Shown: positions 7,537 through 12,309 of the stretch, piece by piece
How the letters are laid out: each line of letters starts with the position of its first letter
How positions within the stretch are numbered: position 1 is the first letter of the stretch
Source of the DNA: an uncultured Clostridia bacterium
GTDB lineage: Bacteria; Bacillota; Clostridia; Oscillospirales; CAG-272
Length of the DNA stretch: 12,309 nt
Assembly (NCBI GenBank): GCA_947304475.1
Contig: CAMZBE010000009.1
Span: forward strand, 1-12,309
Reading direction: 5' to 3'
Translations under genes and position numbers: made by a program
The notes under the pieces: model-generated
What the model was told of the DNA's origin: nothing
Databases searched by the model: none
What the model saw: the letters and a program-made list of their open reading frames with translations, nothing else

Positions 7537-8466
7537 TCAGAGGTCAATCACCGTGACGGCGACGCCCTCTCCAATGCGTTCGCCGATCCAGTCGGCAAGC
7601 GCCGCCGCGTCGGACAAAAACTCGTCGCGGCGTCCGACCGTGACGGCGGTCAGCAGGCGTTCGGCGCGATCGGTCGGAGCGAACTCGTAGACCGAGAGTT
7701 CCGAGAGAAGGTCGCTGAAGGTCGATACCGACTCGGGCAGATCCGCAAGCGAGGCAAGCAGATCGGAAAACGCGGTCAGATCCTCGTCAAAGACGCGCCA
7801 CACCCCGCCGTTCTGATACCGGTCGCCGAGCACGTGCGCGAGCAGTACCCGGAAGGGATAAGAGCCGTCGCGGGTAAAATAGAGCGAATCTTCACGCTCG
7901 AATCTGCCGTCGAAATCCCCGATCTGCAGTTCGATCAAATCGGTAAGGTCGCCGCGCTCGTCGGCGGTCATGGGAGAAAGCGGTCCCTCGGGGACGTCGT
8001 GCTCGTCCTCGTTTGCGGGAAAGGGCGAGGGAGAACCGATCCCGTGATCCTCGATATCGTCGAGAAAGTCCTCGATCGCGAAAAAGAAGGTCTCGTCCTC
8101 GGTCAACTCGTCGTAGGGGACGAGTTCCAGTTTCCGGATCAGCAGGCTTTCCGCCGTTTTGACGAGCGGGACGCTGACCGACATCTGCACCGCACCGCCC
8201 TCTTCGGGACGATTCTTTACGACGTAGCCGTCGGAGACGAAATCGATCCGCAACTCGGATTCGTAGGCGGGGGAGAACTTCTCTTCCCCTTCCACGGGCG
8301 AACGGTCGGCGTGAGGGTGATAGACCGACACCGAAAGGGTGGCGCCGAGATCCTCGGCGTCCTCCGCGCAGTCGATGAACCGTTCGTCCGCGTTGAGAAA
8401 AGACACGACGTTCTCTTCGTGCGCGGCGAGTTCCCCGTTCAACATTTTTCCATAAGAGCGGATCAT
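7537..8466 (-). CDS. Acidic protein of unknown function (309 aa)
   Basis: I do not recognise this protein. The ATG at 8466 is chosen because AAGGAG lies 7 nt upstream. A longer frame from 8496 (MKKRERRRRV...) has no ribosome binding site and would start almost on top of the predicted transcription start. By my count about 22% of residues are Asp or Glu and about 7% Lys or Arg, so the protein is strongly acidic. There is no signal peptide or membrane segment, so it is probably cytosolic. The N-terminal half looks beta-rich (GATLSVSVYH, ELRIDFVSDGYVV, AVQMSVSVPLV). An acidic, Pro-rich linker (about 130-170) follows, then a mostly helical C-terminal half. The region from LADWIGERIGEGVAVTVIDL may form a small alpha/beta end. 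It has its own promoter and converges on the helicase gene. Nothing in its sequence ties it to either neighbour's function. Confidence 0.8.
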   Translation of the reverse strand: MIRSYGKMLNGELAAHEENVVSFLNADERFIDCAEDAEDLGATLSVSVYHPHADRSPVEGEEKFSPAYESELRIDFVSDGYVVKNRPEEGGAVQMSVSVPLVKTAESLLIRKLELVPYDELTEDETFFFAIEDFLDDIEDHGIGSPSPFPANEDEHDVPEGPLSPMTADERGDLTDLIELQIGDFDGRFEREDSLYFTRDGSYPFRVLLAHVLGDRYQNGGVWRVFDEDLTAFSDLLASLADLPESVSTFSDLLSELSVYEFAPTDRAERLLTAVTVGRRDEFLSDAAALADWIGERIGEGVAVTVIDL

Positions 8467-8498
8467 AACGCGTCTCCTTCGTTCCCTTTTCTTCATTC

Positions 8499-8527
8499 AG
8501 TATACCACGCAAACGAGAAAAAAGCAA
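8499..8527 (-). promoter_or_regulatory. Extended -10 promoter of the acidic-protein gene
   Basis: On the minus strand TGGTATACT (extended -10, TATACT at 8504-8499) has a TTGCTT -35-like box (8527-8522) at 17-bp spacing. Predicted transcription starts near 8492 and leaves a roughly 25-nt leader with the AAGGAG site. The -35 box is part of the T tract of the upstream exporter terminator. Confidence 0.55.
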
Positions 8528-8551
8528 CCGGACGGAGCAAAATCCGTCCGG
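8517..8551 (-). terminator. Rho-independent terminator of the ABC exporter operon
   Basis: A perfect 9-bp stem, TCCGTCCGG (8543-8551) with CCGGACGGA (8528-8536) and a 6-nt loop, is followed on the minus strand by TTGCTTTTTTCTCG. It starts 6 nt after the exporter stop codon. The opposite side also has a T6 run (8554-8559), but no plus-strand gene uses it. Confidence 0.8.
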
Positions 8552-8557
8552 CGTTTT

Positions 8558-10360
8558 TTACGTTTCGCTGGTCTGCTTTTCGCCGCCCTCGAACTGCAGG
8601 CAGTAGAGTTTCCAGTAGTAACCGCGCTGAGACAGCAGTTCGCGGTGAGTGCCGCTCTCGATGATCTCGCCCTTCTGCAGCACGATGATCTTGTCGGCGT
8701 GCTGAATGGTCGAAAGGCGGTGCGCCACGACCAGCATGGTGCCGATCGACCGCATCTTTTCAAGAGACTGCTGGATCAGGACCTCGGTCTCGGTGTCGAT
8801 GTTCGCCGTCGCTTCGTCGAGGATCAGAATTTCGGGGCTGTGCAGGACGGTCCGGGCAAACGACAGCAACTGCCGCTGTCCCTGCGAGAAGTTCTCGCCG
8901 CGCTCGATGACCTGCGCTTCGTACTTGTCGGGCAGCCGCTCGATGAAACTGTCGGCGCCGACGTAGCGGCACGCCTCGACGATCTTCTCGTCGGGAATGG
9001 TCTCGTCGTGGAGCGAGACGTTGGTCTTGACCGTCCCGCTGAACAAAAACACGTCCTGCAGCATCTGTCCGATCGCGCGGCGCAGCGACTTGATCTTGAT
9101 CTTCGAGATGTCCTGTCCGTCGATCTCGATGGTCCCGCGCTGGATCTCGTAATTGCGGACGATCAGTTGCAGAATGGTCGTCTTCCCCGCTCCGGTCGCG
9201 CCGACGAAGGCGCAGGTGTCGCCGGGTTCGATGACGAAGGACACGTCGCGCAGGATCCAGTCCTCGCCGACGTAGGCAAACCACACGTGCTTGAACTCGA
9301 TCTTCCCCTTGACTGCGGGCAGGTCGATCGCGTCGGGCAGATCGCGGACGTCGGGTTGCACGTCGAGCAGGTTGAAGAGCCGCTCGGAGGCAGAAGTCGC
9401 CTTGTGGATCTTGTTGAGTTGGTCGGCAAGCCGCTGTACGGGTTCAAAGAACTTCCCGAGGTAGAGGTAGAACGCCACGACGCCGCCGGGCGAAAGCCCG
9501 TACTTCACCCCGAAATAGAAGATCAGGGCGATGGTCGCGACGTAGACGAAGGTGACGAAGGGACGGTAGACGCCGAACCCGAGCACGATCCGGAAGACCG
9601 AGCGCCGGTGGCTGTCGTTCTTTTCGTCGAACTCCTCGCCCTTCTTTTCCTCGCGGTTGAAGATCTGCGTGACCTTCATGCCCGAGAGGTTCTCGTTCAG
9701 GAAGGCGTTGAGATCCGACAGTCGCCGTCTCTCTTCGCGGAAAGCGCGGCTCTCGTAGGTCGAGAGCAGAAAAGACGAAACGAAGACCACCGTGATCGGG
9801 ATCAGCATCAGGCAGGCGAGTTGCCAACTGACGAAGAACATGATGACGTAAACGCCGACGATGGTGACGAGGTTCCGGATCACCGACACGATAACGTCGG
9901 TAAACAGTTCGCTCATCGACTGGGTATAGGACGCGACGCGCGTGACGAGCGAACCGACCGGCATCTCGGAGAACTGGTTCTGGCTCATGCTCTCGATATG
10001 GGCGAACACGTCGTTGCGCAGGGCGTAGATAATGCGCTGCCCCGCCTTCTGGAGCGTCATGGACTCGACGTAGATGAACAGGTTGTTGACCGCGCCGATC
10101 AGAAACGCCCCGACGGCGAGCATGATCACCGTGCGGAGATCAATCAGGTCGGCGGTCAGGTTATCGGTGATACGCGAGATCAGAAGCGGGATCACGATGT
10201 CGAGCACGACGTTCAGAACCAGAAGGAAACCGGCGAAAATAAACGAGCCGATCTCGGGGCGAACGTAGGCGAGCATTCGACGAAACAGGATGCGGGCGGG
10301 GATCTTCTTATCGCCTTTCAGCCGCTCTTTTTGGTCCTCTTCTTCCATGAAGTCAGCCAT
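8558..10360 (-). CDS. ABC exporter half-transporter, catalytic subunit of a heterodimer
   Basis: This 600-aa fused membrane plus ATPase subunit belongs to the type IV (MDR-like) exporters. Numbering is from the ATG at 10360. Six membrane helices lie between about 38 and 315, with the substrate pathway shared with the partner. The NBD carries A-loop Tyr363, Walker A GATGAGKT (387-394), Q-loop Gln435, signature FSQGQ (491-495), Walker B ILILDE with catalytic Glu516, and switch His547 in VVAHRLST. Hydrolysis residues are therefore intact, but the signature departs from LSGGQ, as in the BmrD/YheH type. Its start overlaps the upstream subunit's stop by 8 bp (ATGGCTGA), and AAGGGGGG lies about 6 nt upstream. 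A longer TTG start at 10390 is less likely. The start and the two-gene layout indicate translational coupling. The substrate (drug, lipid or peptide) cannot be told. Confidence 0.9.
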   Translation of the reverse strand: MADFMEEEDQKERLKGDKKIPARILFRRMLAYVRPEIGSFIFAGFLLVLNVVLDIVIPLLISRITDNLTADLIDLRTVIMLAVGAFLIGAVNNLFIYVESMTLQKAGQRIIYALRNDVFAHIESMSQNQFSEMPVGSLVTRVASYTQSMSELFTDVIVSVIRNLVTIVGVYVIMFFVSWQLACLMLIPITVVFVSSFLLSTYESRAFREERRRLSDLNAFLNENLSGMKVTQIFNREEKKGEEFDEKNDSHRRSVFRIVLGFGVYRPFVTFVYVATIALIFYFGVKYGLSPGGVVAFYLYLGKFFEPVQRLADQLNKIHKATSASERLFNLLDVQPDVRDLPDAIDLPAVKGKIEFKHVWFAYVGEDWILRDVSFVIEPGDTCAFVGATGAGKTTILQLIVRNYEIQRGTIEIDGQDISKIKIKSLRRAIGQMLQDVFLFSGTVKTNVSLHDETIPDEKIVEACRYVGADSFIERLPDKYEAQVIERGENFSQGQRQLLSFARTVLHSPEILILDEATANIDTETEVLIQQSLEKMRSIGTMLVVAHRLSTIQHADKIIVLQKGEIIESGTHRELLSQRGYYWKLYCLQFEGGEKQTSET

Positions 10361-12149
10361 TCCGATCCCCCCCTTCCACTTCTTTTTCAAGTTCCTGGAG
10401 ATAGACCATCTTCTGATAGGTGGGGGAGATCTTCAGGAGGTTTTCGGGGGTGTCGAACGCCTCGACGCGCCCCTCGGACAAAACGATGATACGCGAAAAA
10501 TGCGAAACCGTGGAGACGCGCGAAGCGACCACGATCGTCGTCTGCCCCGCCCGTTTTTCACGGATGTTTTGAAGGATTTTTTCCTCGGTTTTGAGGTCGA
10601 CCGCAGAAACCGAGTCGTCCAGGACCAGGATCGGGGCGTGCTTCAGGTAGGCGCGGGCAAGCGACACGCGCTGTTTCTGCCCGCCCGAGAGCGTCACGCC
10701 GCGCTCGCCGGTTACGGTATCGTATCCGTCCTTAAACCCGTCGATATTCTCCGCGACGTCGGCAAACTCCGCCGCCTCGCGCACGCTTTCCATATCGGGA
10801 TCGGTCTTCGAAAAGCCGATATTGTTTTTGATCGAATCCGAGAACAGAAAACTGTCCTGCGGGACCACGGCGACGGCGTCCCTCACCGACGCGATGTCGC
10901 ACTCCATGATATCGTGCCCGTCGATGAAGACCGTGCCGCGCGGGACGTTGTAGAGCCGCGTCAGAAGGGTGACCAGCGTGGTCTTCCCGCGCCCGATCCG
11001 TCCGACGACGCCGACGGTCTCGCCGGGTTCGATCTTGAGGGTGATATCGTCGAGGATCGTCATATCGACGCCGGGATAGGAGAAGGTGAGGTGGCGGAAC
11101 TCGATCCCCCCCTTCACGTCGGTCAGAACGTGGGGGTTCTCGGGGTTGGTCACGTCCTCTTCGGCGTCAAGGAATGCCGAAACGCGCTTCATCGACGCGC
11201 GCGCCCGGCTGAACATGGTGACGAGAGAACCCAACGCGATCATCGGCCAGATCAGCGTGTCGAAATAGCCGAGGAAGGTGACGAGTTCGCCGGCGGTGAG
11301 TTCGATCGGGTGTCCGAAAACCGAGATAGGTGATCCCGCAACTGTCGAGTAAACGATCCTGCCGCCGAAGCCGAGGATCATCGCCGAGATCAGGGCGATG
11401 ATCAGTTCGATGATGACGTCGAAGATCACCGAAACGCGCACGAAAGACACGTTGCAGTCGGCGTTCTTTTTCGCCACTTTGGCGAAGGCGTGGATCTCGC
11501 TCGTCTCCTTGACGAACGCCTTGATGACGCGGATCCCGGTAAAGTTCTCCTGCGCGAAGTCGTAGAGTTTGTCGTATTCGCCCTGCCGCTGTTCCCATTT
11601 CAGCGCCATGTACTTCTCGACCAGCCCGCCCCAGACGATGATCAGGAGCATCGGGATCATGGAGAGCAGAGCGAGCGCCCAGTCGAGTCTGAACATACGC
11701 AGGATCACGAGCAGACCGAGAAAGAACGCGTCGACCATCTGCACGGTGCCGAAACCGGTGAACTCCTCGATCGTATCGAGGTCGGTCGTGAACCACGACA
11801 TGATCGAACCGACCTTGGTGGCGTGGTAGAAGGTCGGGGAGAGCCGCTCGCTCTTGCTGAACATTTCGCGACGGAGCCCCGCCTGGATCCGGAGAGAGGC
11901 GTTGAAAAGCGTGTAGCGCCAGATCATACGTCCGCAGAACATCACGCCCGCGACGATCATCAGTTTTCCGACGATCGTAAGAATCGAATTGACCGTAGCG
12001 TTCCCCGTCTTGAGAGAGTCGACCAACTGACCGAGAAATTCGGGCTGAAAGAGTTGCACGTAGTCCACCGCGACAAGCGAAAAGATCCCGATCAGGAAGA
12101 AATACCAGTATCGGGCGTAGTATTTGTTCAGGTGTTTCGAGAGCAGCAT
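10353..12149 (-). CDS. ABC exporter half-transporter, degenerate-NBD subunit of a heterodimer
   Basis: This 598-aa subunit is encoded first in the operon. Numbering is from the ATG at 12149, which has AAGGA about 9 nt upstream. A longer frame from 12185 lacks a site. The N-terminus LLSKHLNKYYARYWYFFLIG leads into six membrane helices (about 14-35, 57-82, 138-155, 156-175, 240-268, 288-315). The NBD has FSY (A-loop Tyr358), Walker A GRIGRGKT (383-390), Q-loop Gln431 and canonical signature LSGGQ (487-491). Its Walker B reads ILVLDD, with Asp512 where the catalytic Glu should be, and the switch His is Ser543 (VVASRVST). This is the usual degenerate partner, like YheI/BmrC. Its LSGGQ would complete the active ATP site of the downstream subunit. 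It would act in the cytoplasmic membrane as a multidrug-type efflux pump, with the substrate unknown. Confidence 0.9.
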   Translation of the reverse strand: MLLSKHLNKYYARYWYFFLIGIFSLVAVDYVQLFQPEFLGQLVDSLKTGNATVNSILTIVGKLMIVAGVMFCGRMIWRYTLFNASLRIQAGLRREMFSKSERLSPTFYHATKVGSIMSWFTTDLDTIEEFTGFGTVQMVDAFFLGLLVILRMFRLDWALALLSMIPMLLIIVWGGLVEKYMALKWEQRQGEYDKLYDFAQENFTGIRVIKAFVKETSEIHAFAKVAKKNADCNVSFVRVSVIFDVIIELIIALISAMILGFGGRIVYSTVAGSPISVFGHPIELTAGELVTFLGYFDTLIWPMIALGSLVTMFSRARASMKRVSAFLDAEEDVTNPENPHVLTDVKGGIEFRHLTFSYPGVDMTILDDITLKIEPGETVGVVGRIGRGKTTLVTLLTRLYNVPRGTVFIDGHDIMECDIASVRDAVAVVPQDSFLFSDSIKNNIGFSKTDPDMESVREAAEFADVAENIDGFKDGYDTVTGERGVTLSGGQKQRVSLARAYLKHAPILVLDDSVSAVDLKTEEKILQNIREKRAGQTTIVVASRVSTVSHFSRIIVLSEGRVEAFDTPENLLKISPTYQKMVYLQELEKEVEGGDRNG

Positions 12150-12214
12150 AGTCGCGGTTCCTTGCAGGTCGTGCGCGTATCGCATACGCGCTTCGGGCGG
12201 GTATAAGTCATTTC

Positions 12215-12243
12215 ATTATAGCAAAGAGTTTTTAAAGTGTCAA
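12215..12243 (-). promoter_or_regulatory. Perfect-consensus promoter of the ABC exporter operon
   Basis: On the minus strand TTGACA (12243-12238) and TATAAT (12220-12215) are separated by 17 bp, so both boxes and the spacing are ideal. The predicted start is near 12208, giving a leader of about 60 nt before the ATG at 12149. No operator-like palindrome overlaps it. The remaining 66 bp to the window edge show no gene. Confidence 0.85.
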
Positions 12244-12309
12244 CCGTTTTCCATAAAAATCGCCCGTTTCCGCGCGCCGCGCATAGTTTTGCCGCCCCGC
12301 TCCCATACT

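Noticed and set aside
8467..8496. Upstream start adding MKKRERRRRV to the acidic protein
   Set aside because: There is no ribosome binding site, it sits at the predicted transcription start, and the basic stretch is simply the AAGGAG leader read as codons.
8645..10489. 614-codon plus-strand frame opposite the exporter subunit
   Set aside because: It is a shadow of the ABC gene. The minus-strand translation has every NBD motif, and this one has only Asp/His/Arg-rich low complexity.

Overview
The window looks like a piece of a chromosome from a GC-rich, probably uncultured member of the Clostridia (Bacillota). This is inferred from strong AGGAGG-type ribosome binding sites, near-consensus TTGACA/TATAAT promoters, a class II fructose-bisphosphate aldolase of the clostridial type and a Gram-positive-style heterodimeric ABC exporter. 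The genus cannot be named from sequence alone. There are no tRNA or rRNA genes, CRISPR array, insertion sequence or integrase.

Layout, left to right. (1) 1-144, minus: the first 48 codons of a gene that runs off the left edge, probably an M14 zinc carboxypeptidase. (2) 145-534: a non-coding gap packed with inverted repeats, including a perfect 30-bp palindrome that is probably the aldolase terminator. (3) 535-1398, minus: fba, a glycolytic class II aldolase with its own promoter. (4) 1399-1653: a divergent promoter region. (5) 1654-7473, plus: one very large gene (1939 aa) with a beta-rich N-terminus, a transglutaminase-like fold, DUF4011, a split SF1 helicase, a Vsr/MTES_1575-like nuclease domain and a DUF3320-type winged-helix tail. 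It has its own strong promoter and a 5' leader hairpin. (6) 7483-7520: a bidirectional terminator. (7) 7537-8466, minus: an acidic 309-aa protein of unknown function. (8) 8558-12149, minus: a two-gene operon, overlapping by 8 bp, for the two halves of a heterodimeric ABC exporter, driven by a perfect-consensus promoter at the right end.

How the genes relate. The aldolase and exporter are ordinary housekeeping or resistance functions. The large helicase-nuclease is the accessory gene. Its architecture matches the single-gene DUF4011-helicase-Vsr anti-phage class, and here it stands alone as its own transcription unit between housekeeping genes. Two of its enzymatic modules look altered at positions expected to be catalytic: the transglutaminase Cys/His and the nuclease Glu. 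It may therefore work mainly as an NTP-driven translocase, or these may be features of a clade. The two exporter subunits have complementary NBD lesions, which is the classic sign of one consensus and one degenerate ATP site. Several start codons were moved from the longest open frame to downstream codons with good ribosome binding sites.
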